From: Bimastos eiseni
Taxonomy: Eukaryota; Annelida; Clitellata; Crassiclitellata; Lumbricidae
Direction of reading: 5' to 3'
DNA: 64,000 nucleotides
NCBI GenBank assembly: GCA_959347315.1
Contig: OY365809.1
Location: 4,175,759 to 4,239,758, forward strand
Shown here: piece after piece, positions 47,957-56,779 of the stretch
How the letters are laid out: every line of letters starts with the position of its first letter
How positions within the stretch are numbered: the first letter of the stretch is position 1
Notes under the pieces: generated by a model
Databases searched by the model: none
What the model was told of the DNA's origin: nothing
Seen by the model: only the letters and a program-made list of their open reading frames with translations
Made by a program: the position numbers and the translations under genes

Positions 47957-48300
47957 GACCGGATGAATGTACCTGACGGAGACCAACAATAATCGACTAT
48001 ATCCTTGTCTTCTTGTCTCGAAGTTACCGAATCCTTAAGAGCCGGAAGACTCTTTAACCTGTCCAAAACGGCCGACTAGTGACCTCGCTTTGCCAATTGC
48101 TATTTTAAAAAAATTACCGAGCAGGCATTTACGTTAAAATTTTGTTAAAAACAGCAAAATCCCATTTAACGTAAAGTGAAGTTTATACAGTGTCACTTCC
48201 TGCTGCCGCTAGAGGCGCTGCGTCCAATCAGAAACGGCATAACTTTCCGTTGCCGCTCACCTAACTTAGCGTATGGCCACAGAAGTACAAATACGTTGGT
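47957..48300 (-). promoter_or_regulatory. PKN: PKN 5' UTR and putative promoter
   Basis: Immediately upstream of the PKN start and richer in GC and CpG than the surrounding introns. On the plus strand CCGGAAG at 48042-48048 is a consensus ETS-type site, and CACTTCCTG at about 48196 is a second candidate. No TATA box is evident. The placement is inference from position and base composition. Confidence 0.35.
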
Positions 48301-48552
48301 GTAGCGCTATTACTTGCAAAGCAGCTATGCAGCAGTACGTTCAGAAAATTCAGCTGAAATATTAACAAACAAGAACATATTAGCATTTGTGTACAGGCAT
48401 TTAATTGAGTCGACTGGAGACAGCGAATGCGATATAGTGTTTTCTTTTCATCGTTTTTACATCATACTTTTTAATTGACATGGTCATTGCATTATCTTTT
48501 TGGATAACTATAGATTGTGTCTGCTCATGTTGTATCATACCCAGCGCGGCGA

Positions 48553-48578
48553 TCCCGGGGGGGGGGGTCGAGGGGGAC
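48553..48578. other. G-rich tract
   Basis: A run of about 12 G, then GTCGAGGGGG on the plus strand, a possible G-quadruplex former and a likely sequencing trouble spot. Confidence 0.6.
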
Positions 48579-48889
48579 AAGTCCTCCTCACCTTTTACAG
48601 AGAGGAGACACGCTATACGTTTGTCCTTCCCCACATTTCCTGCCCCTCTCATTGGGTGTCCCCCACCTGTAAAACGAGATCACCGCCTCTAGTCATACGT
48701 AGATAGCATACCATTTATTATCATCTAAGAGCTCTGTCGTGTACGCCTAATAGGCCTATTCGTTGTCACAACCCTTGCACAATTCTTGCCCCTCGTAAAT
48801 AAACCAAGTTCTGACGAATTAAGTAGGCTATATGCAAGCACCTCAACGCATTCGTTTCAAATTAAGACCCTTGCGCTGATGAGTTATAG

Positions 48890-49250
48890 CCTGACAGACT
48901 GCTTGGGTCTGCCTACGCCTACCTTCTGGCCCTCTGTACTAGGGTCTCCTCCATTATTTGTAAGTACCAGGCTTCCCTTCGATTGATCGTTCCTCTGCTC
49001 GTGGACTGCTCTATAGGTTCCCAGCATTTGCTTTGCCACGGTCAAATCCAGTAGTTTCGCCTGCGTGGGTCCCACCAGCTGGAACAGCATTGCTCCCCTT
49101 CCACTTCGGGAGGAGTTGCTCTCTTCCCTCTGCTGCTTACCTAAGGCGTCTGAAGATCCTGTTATCCGTTTATCAATGTGCTGAGTCGTGAACGCCTCTG
49201 ATTTCGAGTGACGCTATAAAAGTTTTCCATTACTTTATATTATATTACAT
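48890..49250 (+). mobile_element. L2-like LINE 3' tail fragment
   Basis: The plus frame contains FACVGPTSWNSIAPLPLREE, then LPKASEDPVIRL. The DNA ends TGAACGCCTCTGA and GACGCTATAAAAG, matching the copy at 10075-10240. It is heavily truncated and lies upstream of PKN. Confidence 0.65.
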
Positions 49251-49317
49251 TACAGAGCCTCCGCAGACCTTCTGGAAACCGGACTCTGGCCTCCCACGGA
49301 CTATCCTTTTGGGCAAC

Positions 49318-49420
49318 CACTCTGATTATATGCAGCGCTCGTCAATAAACTGGTGCCCTGCGCATGGCTTTCAAGTGGCGCTTCCGAAATGTGGAGCTTA
49401 CGATTACGGTGGCCGACAAG
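49318..49420 (+). repeat. Dispersed repeat shared with 52808-52880
   Basis: CTGGTGCCCTGCGCATGGCTTTC and AAGTGGCGCTTCC recur as CTTGTGCCCGGCGCTTAGCTTTA and AAGTGGCGCTTAA at 52832-52868. Both are followed by GGAGNTTACGATTACG. The family is unknown, and CTGGTGCCCTGC recurs at about 10720. Confidence 0.55.
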
Positions 49421-49639
49421 TTGGTTACACACTCCCATTAAATGGACGTGGTCGTCTATTACGGATCTCACTCGATCAATACATACATATGAAAAATTCT
49501 GTTTAACTGGGAGCTGTATTGAGGAAAACTATCACGTTAAACTGGGAGGTAGAATGATGAAGAGTCTTGCTTAAATAGAAGCTGGGTGTGTATAAGGTCT
49601 GTATGCTTTATCCGGATCTTTAACTACCGACGCTCGGCA

Positions 49640-49990
49640 GTAGAAGGTCTCCTCTGTGATACCGCCATCTTGATCGGAAACGCTTTAGGCTTATACTCAG
49701 CATTTGCGGGATCAACCCGAATTGTTTCATCAATTACCGACCTGATTTGCACCAGGGAGTAATTATAAACGACACTAAAGTGGTATATTACCGACGAAAG
49801 AAATAATTCCATATATCTCTAGACGACCATCACGACGCTCATCACATACTAATTTTATAGTCATTATAGTGTATAGTGAAGGCTAGGCTCATTCATTTCA
49901 GACGCTATGTGAATATACATGGAATATAAGAACAATGATTAGGGTTGATCCCACAAAGGAAAGTAAATCGCTTCCGATTAAAATAGCGGT
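49640..49990. repeat. Diverged inverted repeat coding similar peptides
   Basis: The minus strand at about 49665-49725 and the plus strand at about 49935-49995 share GGGTTGATCCC(A/G)CAAA and TTCCGATYAARATRGCGGT. Both arms, read outward, give IRVDP... and PIK(M/I)AV. It is either an old inverted duplication or parts of an unidentified element. Confidence 0.5.
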
Positions 49991-50144
49991 CGGAATTCCA
50001 CGAAGCGATTTATTTTCACAGTTTCCGGTCGACGAAAGCTCGGGTGGTCGTCGAATACAGGCCTTTCATCATCCATTTACTCTTCACATTTCCAAGACTT
50101 GCATTTATTCGCGAAGATACCCGATATGGTGCACTGGATGACCA

Positions 50145-50307
50145 TATAGACATGACAGCCGTGGTCGCAGTAACGTAGCACAGTGTCGGAGTCGGAGAAG
50201 GATCGCCTGGTCGAAAAGCGACTCGACCCGAGGAATTCGATAACGTGTTTGGCGTCTGCGTGTCGAGCAACGTGAGCGAGTGTATCGAGGGACACCGACG
50301 GATCCAT
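50145..50307 (-). CDS. Possible orphan exon, unknown
   Basis: A minus-strand open segment beginning ATG with MDPSVSLDTLAHVARHADAK, later FSDSDTVLRYCDHGCHVYM, then GTCATC as a possible weak donor. Composition is protein-like and the region is CpG-richer than its surroundings. I do not recognise it and no partner exon was found, so it could be spurious. Confidence 0.25.
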
Positions 50308-50484
50308 CAACCGTCTTGATTCCCTTGGCCCCGAGAACTCGTAATTATCTTAAACTAAACACCGATTAGTATTAGTGCTTGTTTTAAACCAGATTGGTTA
50401 ATGCACCTGATCCATTCTTATATCATCTCTGCTCATATATCTTTCATTCATACTTTCATCAATTATACCATTAAAGTTTGCATT

Positions 50485-51351
50485 TTATATTTCAGAGTCA
50501 CTAACATCTTCCATTTCAGTTTCAGCATCAAACCAATCATTTACAAACACATCATTCGTTTGGTTAACATTGGCATGTTTTCCTGCCAACGAGTATTCCT
50601 GTTTATCTAGCGTCAGCCTTGCATCGCTAGGAGCATTTGCTGTCGCAAATCGTACCTCATTGTTAGCAGCAGTTGACAATCTCTCTCCTCTTGTCGCAGC
50701 ATTCGCCCCACTTCTGGTACCAGCTGTGCCGACCGCGTCCGCCGCGCGCCTAGTCTCCGCCTTGGCGCCAAACTCCGTCTCTGCGCTTTGGATTATTTCG
50801 CGCGCCCGCGGTTCTGCGCGCGTCCTCTTCATCTTATATTCCATGGCGGGAAAACGCATAGGCGGAAGCGTCGGCTTCGGGAACACTGGCTGACAATGCT
50901 CCATCGACAGAGGCTGGCGGCTACGACTTCCCGCCCTAGAAGGAGGAGAGTTATTCCAGCGAAAATGTCTAATAGAGCCGGAGTGACTATAGTCAATCAT
51001 CGCTCGTTGGCGCAATCTGCTGCTTCGCCGTGGCGGCTCTTCATTAGCCGCGCTAAGCATTGCGCGCCTATCATCCAGGATCTCTACATCTACCAGGCCG
51101 TGACATATGTCCGCGACTTCCGTTGGGATCGCAGTGGCGCCAATTCTGGCACTTGGGTCGGTTCCCGCCATTTCATTCCCCGCCTTAGTTCGTCCTTCTA
51201 GCGCTTGATTGCCGCTATCTGTAAAACCTACAATCACCGCCCAGCCGTTGTCATCGACTTCTTCAGAGGGAGATTCGAACCCGCTACCGCCTATCGTAGC
51301 CAGTGATCTATAAGTAGGTTCATGTAAAGAAAGCTCAACGTTTGACGCGCT
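50485..51351 (-). CDS. Unexplained long open frame (about 289 codons), possibly a terminal exon
   Basis: The minus frame is open from just after a TGA near 51352 to a stop at 50485-50487. The first in-frame ATG is the Met of MAGTDPSARIG (about 51168); an upstream part (LATIGGSGFESPSEEVDDNG) would need a splice acceptor or non-AUG start. The product would be rich in Ala, Arg, Glu and Ser, with EEPPRRSSRLRQR, a run of AETR/GANAATR-like units, and an acidic end (ETEMEDVSDSEI). Such a length is unlikely by chance at about 52% GC. No family is recognised. It could be a real last exon, a retroposed fragment, or part of a transposon ORF. Confidence 0.35.
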   Translation of the reverse strand, partial: SASNVELSLHEPTYRSLATIGGSGFESPSEEVDDNGWAVIVGFTDSGNQALEGRTKAGNEMAGTDPSARIGATAIPTEVADICHGLVDVEILDDRRAMLSAANEEPPRRSSRLRQRAMIDYSHSGSIRHFRWNNSPPSRAGSRSRQPLSMEHCQPVFPKPTLPPMRFPAMEYKMKRTRAEPRAREIIQSAETEFGAKAETRRAADAVGTAGTRSGANAATRGERLSTAANNEVRFATANAPSDARLTLDKQEYSLAGKHANVNQTNDVFVNDWFDAETEMEDVSDSEI

Positions 51352-51639
51352 ATATCAATGTCAATGTCTTCAACTGACTGCCACTATCCTTTCCCGCCAT
51401 TTCTAGTACTGGTAAAGATAACGACAATCGATCACTGAAATTATCTTGTTTTAGTGTAGTTTAACAACTATCTTCAAACAAGACACATACAATAACAAAT
51501 GAAACCTAATTAGCAGTTCTAACTTATGATTGTCATCAATTACGAATTATCTGGGCATCTCACCTCTATTCGGCGTTACATTAACATCAACAAAAGTAAA
51601 CAGAGTAAATCCACATTAAACATCGAAAACACATGAATA

Positions 51640-52050
51640 AGAAATAGATCCCTGTAATTCTCGTACGGCACCCTTTCCCGAACGACCAATCGACACTTGA
51701 ACTTGAAGCGCAACGACTGCCGACGCACGCTCGCCTCGACTGCTTGCGTACGAGCCCTCGCTTTGTCGATCTCTCTCGGCGGCTACCTCCTTCGCATCTG
51801 TCGATCGATCGACCGCAAACGTCGAGTTTCTCTCCTTCGCCTGTCTTCCCGCGAATCAACTCTACTGCATGCGACGATCTTCTACCTCGGCTGCTGTCCT
51901 CCCGCGAGTCCACTCTAGATTCGCGTCAAGGCTTTCCTTTTATCGACGTTTTGGGCGCCAGCCTTTCGCGGGTCTTGCCGCCAAGATACTGCCCTATCGC
52001 TGCGTTGCGCCAATAGCCGCTGCACACGAAATAACTGAATTATTGTGCGA
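51640..52050. other. GC/CpG-rich island, possible promoter
   Basis: About 400 bases clearly richer in CG than the flanks, with CGATCGATCGAC, repeated TCCCGCGA and a CCAAT-type string (GCGCCAATAGCC at 52007). A 22-base phrase at about 51846 (CCCGCGAATCAACTCTA) recurs in altered form at about 51901. It could drive the open frame at 50485-51351 on the minus strand; that is inference. Confidence 0.35.
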
Positions 52051-52112
52051 AAGCGCCCTCTATTAAGATACAAGGCCTTAGTGCCGTGGTTCGGCACAAT
52101 ACGTTGATGCCT

Positions 52113-52692
52113 TTAGAGTTCAAGGTCTGAGAGATCGACAAAAAGTGAATTAGCATAATCGAGGCGCGAGGAGACAAGTGGGCAGGCTATAGTTTCAGAC
52201 ATATGTTTAGTTAGAGCTGACCTTATGTGACGTATTGCCCTGATGTGGTTGAAACAAGATTTACAAAGGCTTGTTATGCGAGGTCGAAATGTGAGCTTGC
52301 TATCGAGGGTAACCCCATGTGTTTTGACTGAGTCTGAAAGCGGCACAACAGGGCTCGCCAGTTCAATGTTAGAGAGCATAGGGAAAGAAAGATAAAAGAA
52401 AGAGCATAGAAAGAACGAAGGTGTTGGCATTAGCCAAATACAATTGCTTCAGACTTGTTTGGGTTGATGGCCAAACCATTGAAACAGAACCATGCATATA
52501 TGGATGAGAGGCATTCTTCCAATTTTAGTTTACCAGACTGATCAGTGTGTGACAGAGCAATATGGAGCTGAGTATCATCTGCATACTGTTGTAATTGAAT
52601 TCCAAAGTGTTTAGCTATGCGACTGATTGGGGAAGTAAAAACTGTAAATAATAAATGGCTGAGGACAGATCCCTAAGGCACTCCAGCAGTGG
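52113..52692 (-). mobile_element. L2/CR1-like LINE fragment with reverse-transcriptase YADD box
   Basis: The minus strand encodes the RT palm: a decayed GVP-stop-GSVLS, then LQQYADDTQLHIALSH (catalytic YADD at 52574-52585), LAINPNKSEAIVFG, and after a frame change GVTLDSKLTFRPRITSLC, IRAIRHIRSAL and SSRLDYANSLF. Gln to TAG in the first motif plus the frameshift show it is dead. It is the best-preserved member of the LINE group whose tails are scattered through this window. Confidence 0.9.
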
Positions 52693-52697
52693 AAAGT

Positions 52698-52960
52698 GTT
52701 ATTATTATTATTATTATTTTATTATTTTTTTGCCCCGAGGTATACATGATTTCTCAGGGACTAGAACATTAATAGGAATAAGAAAAAAATGTAGTCTCGA
52801 ATGCCCCTACTCGTCACTACTTGCGAATAAGCTTGTGCCCGGCGCTTAGCTTTAAAGTGGCGCTTAACAAATTTGGAGATTACGATTACGATTACTTATT
52901 ATTATTATTATTACTATTATTATTATTGTTGTTGTTATTATTATTATTGTTATTATTTTT
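52698..52960. repeat. (TTA)n microsatellites flanking a dispersed repeat
   Basis: ATT tracts at 52699-52727 and 52895-52958 flank the dispersed-repeat segment at 52808-52880. Both tracts are followed by similar text (GCCCCGAGGTA and GGCTCTGAGGTA), so the block looks internally duplicated. Confidence 0.7.
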
Positions 52961-53130
52961 TGGCTCTGAGGTACTTCATTCCTCCAAGGACTTAGAGATT
53001 ACTAATATTCATTCATTGATTCATTTCGATAATTTATTTAGCGCCTCTTTAAGGAAAAATACTCAGAGGTGTTCCCAGCCCAGCCACGGCCAAAAAGAAA
53101 TGACTTTAGCAGCTTACTACTACCACTACT

Positions 53131-53134
53131 CCAC

Positions 53135-53178
<44 letters not shown>

Positions 53179-53225
53179 GCTACTACTACTACTCCACCTA
53201 CTACTACTCCTACTACTACTACTAT
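53131..53225. repeat. (CTA)n microsatellite
   Basis: About 30 CTA units with CCA and TGC interruptions. Confidence 0.92.
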
Positions 53226-53401
53226 ATTTATTTCAAGTGAAGCTGTTGTTATGGCAATTAGACCCTTTTAAAAAATCGAAACTGACGCTATGTAATGCTA
53301 TACGCGACTGGTCAAATACTTGCCAGCTAAATGGCGACCATATTGGGAAACACTTTCTGGCGACTTTGATGCCAATATACATGTATCACCAACAATAATT
53401 C

Positions 53402-53745
53402 CTTCTGTCCCGATCGGAGCATTAGTCGACAAGTCCGCCTCTCCACGCAGTCACCAGTTGTCCTCACCGCCCCATCTCAGGTAAATCCCATCCGCTCCAG
53501 GTCATCTCTGAACGTTCGTCTCCAGGTTTTTCTCGGTCTGTCTGTTTGCGTCTTCCATTCTCCGGCACCCAGCCTATCACCGTCTTCGCAATTTTTTCCT
53601 TCGGTAGCCTAAGGACATGAACCGCCAACTTTCCTCTTCTTCCTGCGATGATGTGCTCATGATCCTGTGTTCCCGCCATTCTCGTCACCTCCCGGTTCCT
53701 GACGTGGTCCCTCCATGAGATGCCTAAGATGGATTGTAGGCATCG
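53402..53745 (-). mobile_element. RTE/Jockey-type LINE C-terminal fragment
   Basis: The minus frame reads LQSILGISWRDHVRNREVTR, then GKLAVHVLRLPKEKIAKTVI and WVPENGRRKQTDREKPG, the familiar tail of RTE-like reverse-transcriptase ORFs (RWxGHVxRMxxxRxPK...W). It is bounded on the right by an (ATA)n tract and is not intact. Confidence 0.75.
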
Positions 53746-53747
53746 CC

Positions 53748-53794
<47 letters not shown>
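53748..53794. repeat. (AAT)n microsatellite
   Basis: About 15 units beside the LINE fragment. Confidence 0.95.
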
Positions 53795-53796
<2 letters not shown>

Positions 53797-54173
53797 CCAA
53801 TATTAGTAACAATATTAATAAAAATAATCGTATTACTACTGCAAATGAAGAGGTTCTGAATCTGGTGGACAATAAGACGAGCTTGCCAGGCGAAGATTTG
53901 CTCGAAACATTCTGCGGATTCCAGCACAGCGTCCAGCATAAATAGCAATGAGATGGATCATGGATGCTAGAAGGTGGAAGGAGAAGCAGAGAAAGGCCAG
54001 TGAAAACCTGATGGAGTAGGCCTACTTTCCGAGAGGGCTTAGAGGAGATGGGAATCGGCTAGGAACATGCGTAGGAGAACATAGCAGATCCCACGAGATG
54101 AAGGAATCGTAAAGACCAATGCTCCAAAAGGAGTGGCAGGAACCAGGTCTAAGTAAGACTACACTACTACCAC

Positions 54174-54175
54174 TG

Positions 54176-54272
<97 letters not shown>

Positions 54273-54297
54273 GATGATGATAACAATGATGATGATG

Positions 54298-54357
<60 letters not shown>
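54174..54357. repeat. Compound (GAT)n-(AAT)n microsatellite
   Basis: About 32 GAT units, a short mixed segment with AAGATGATGATAACA, then about 20 AAT units. It gives spurious poly-Met, poly-His, poly-Ile and poly-Ser frames. Confidence 0.96.
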
Positions 54358-54362
<5 letters not shown>

Positions 54363-54466
54363 CTTCCTTTTCCAGAACTTGTCGGCATTGATCCAACGTT
54401 TCAATGCGGTGGCTTTTCAGGGCACCATGTCAAGATTACAGTCCACTGACAAGCGGCGACCCAGAT

Positions 54467-54488
54467 AATAATAATAATAATAATAATT

Positions 54489-54522
<34 letters not shown>
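54467..54522. repeat. (AAT)n microsatellite
   Basis: Interrupted AAT tract, about 18 units. Confidence 0.9.
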
Positions 54523-54934
54523 GAGAATTAATAATAATAGTATAACGATACCGAAGTAATCAAATATAAACCAACAATAATTAAAATAAATTTTGCATTT
54601 CAAATTACAAAAAAGCATACCAATAAGAATTATAATAATTTTTTCGTCATCGTGATGTTCATCATCACCAGCAGCAGCAGCAGCACTAGCGGCAGCAGCA
54701 ACAGGCGTCCCATTTGCCAGCGTAAATACGATTTTGCCAATGGAGAAAGACATACACGAACATGTAGGTCACCCGAAAGCGGTCGTTTGGGTCCAAGACG
54801 AGTAAGTAATTTGAAGATCCGATAATTTTCGGTTCGGGATGTGCCTAGAGTATCATCACAGAGGAACAGCTTCAATCGACGACTAACTTGTGCATGGCTG
54901 ATGCCTCTGAAAATTATCAATTGGCGATAGTCAC

Positions 54935-55215
54935 TAACAGTGACTGAACTTCGTGGCGTGCAGTGTATTTCACCAGACCAATGGCGAACAGGGTTCTGGC
55001 CGCTCAGTGGAATGCTAGACATGAAATTGGATACTGGAATGTATGTACATACTCCGCCCCAGAGCCCGCTGGAGAGCTTACAACGTTCTCCAGAGTTCAG
55101 ACCCCTAGTCGTTAGGGCCTACCCCCAACCTCGAAGTTCTGGCGACGCCACTGCATTTCATCAGACCCAACAGAGATCTAGGCTGTAGCCGCCCAATGGA
55201 ATGCTTGCCTCTTAT
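54935..55215. repeat. Direct duplication, about 80-bp copies
   Basis: About 54944-55022 and 55132-55208 share, in order, GAAGTTC/GAACTTC-like text, GCA(T/G)TTCATCAGACC-type text, GGCCGCTCAGTGGAATGCT and GCCGCCCAATGGAATGCT. The copies are diverged and about 190 bases apart. No function is evident. Confidence 0.55.
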
Positions 55216-56208
55216 CTGCTCGACATCCAACAGTAATTTGATCAGACCGCTGTCATATTAATTTAAATTAAAAATATAATTTTTATAGGCCTAACGTTAT
55301 TAACTAATTATAATTGAAGATACATGATTATTCTTGTTGTTCAACCTCCATTCCTGACGCTTGCTCATCCTGATTTTCTCCACCCCTAGCTTGTCAGCTG
55401 ACATAACGGTTCTTTCCCTCATTTGCAGTCGTTCGCCGTTCGTCAATTACCAAACGCATTCTTCTTTCATGCTTCTGTTCGACTGGCAGCTAGTTTGTGC
55501 ATGTTCTCGTCGTTACATCCTTCTTTCGATACCAGCTGAGTGCTATACAAAATATCATTTCCGCTTACCTTCATCAGTGTGTCTCGTATGGACGATTTCA
55601 AAGTAGTTTCTTCGATTTAGCTGAAAATTCTGAAAAATTGTCTCCTTCTGCGGCATGATCGGAGAATTCATCGCAGCAGACAACGTCTTCATCTCTTTAA
55701 ATTACATTATTGTTTCCTAAGTGACACGAAATTACGTCACAGATAAGTGATGACGCAACAATGTGACGCCTCTCCAGCGGCAAAGCAAATATGCTTCTAA
55801 ATGAACGACTGATAATGAGTTCCAGTGTTCCGCGATCCATCTTTGTCAATAGCTGCACCTGATAGCCTCACATGGGTAGCTCATAGGGAAGGAATGTAAC
55901 CTGTGTTATTACTTTTCTGTTGTGTATAGTCCATGCGCCCAAAGTCCCATGCCAAACACATAATAATTATGGGTTCACTACTTCTTCTAAGTTCTAACTA
56001 GTAACTATTAGGCTTACATTGGATAACTTTGAGGGCTTCTCATTTGTAAAACATTTTGCGTGCCACAATTGATCATATTATTTAGGCACCTATATGCATA
56101 ACAGAGACTGACAAGTACAACTGTTGAAAGAACATAGCAATTCACATAATGACGCCAATATAAGGATATTATTTTACAAATACTTGAGCCAAGTACATGT
56201 ATGCTTAC

Positions 56209-56358
56209 CATAGTGGTGATCGGACCAAACAACATGCTGAACCCATTTGGAAGCGTATTCTCACGCAATTGCTTAATTATTCTATCGTAAATGTTACGCT
56301 TAAAATCATATTTGGAAGAATCGTGAGATGGGATCGTAGTATCCTTAGTCGTGGTCAT
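56209..56358 (-). CDS. Possible first coding exon of an unknown gene
   Basis: The minus strand starts at ATG (56358) with MTTTKDTTIPSHDSSKYDFK and reads 50 codons through YDRIIKQLRENTLPNGF to ITTM, ending exactly at a good donor (GTAAGC). The segment is phase 0 and protein-like, but the Kozak context is weak (T at -3) and I found no next exon at lower coordinates. It lies 420 bp downstream of the P450 stop on the same strand. No family is recognised. Confidence 0.35.
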
Positions 56359-56779
56359 GTAGTCTAAATTTTAATTTAGCAACCAAGAACAAGTCATACC
56401 TATTATAAAGGTAGCCTACAGATCTCTATGAAGTTTTATTTGAAACAATGATATCTCAATCTGAAAAAGATACGCTACGTAGCCTATAGAGCCTAGTTAG
56501 CAAGAAAAAATTAAACAAAGAATAACATGATGTAAAATAACACAATTGCAAAATTTAAAGTCAAGTATACATGTTTAGCCTACAGTCCTATACCCAAGTC
56601 CTAGAGCCAGATGTGCATGAGAGATATCATTAACTATATTGTTAAAAAGACACGACCGCACACAGCTAAAAAAAATCCTTGGAGCTCATTGCCCCTTCTT
56701 TGTAAGATGGTTCTTTGAAGAGACTGGACTTAAGTTTAAGCATCAACACCAAGCAAATACAAGGAACGGCTGTACAAGT

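Noticed and set aside
51245..51300. GGGTTCGAATC box B-like string suggesting a tRNA on the minus strand
   Set aside because: No cloverleaf can be drawn around it and it lies inside a long open coding-like frame.
54022..54404. Poly-His, poly-Ile, poly-Ser and poly-Met frames
   Set aside because: Translations of a (GAT)n-(AAT)n microsatellite.
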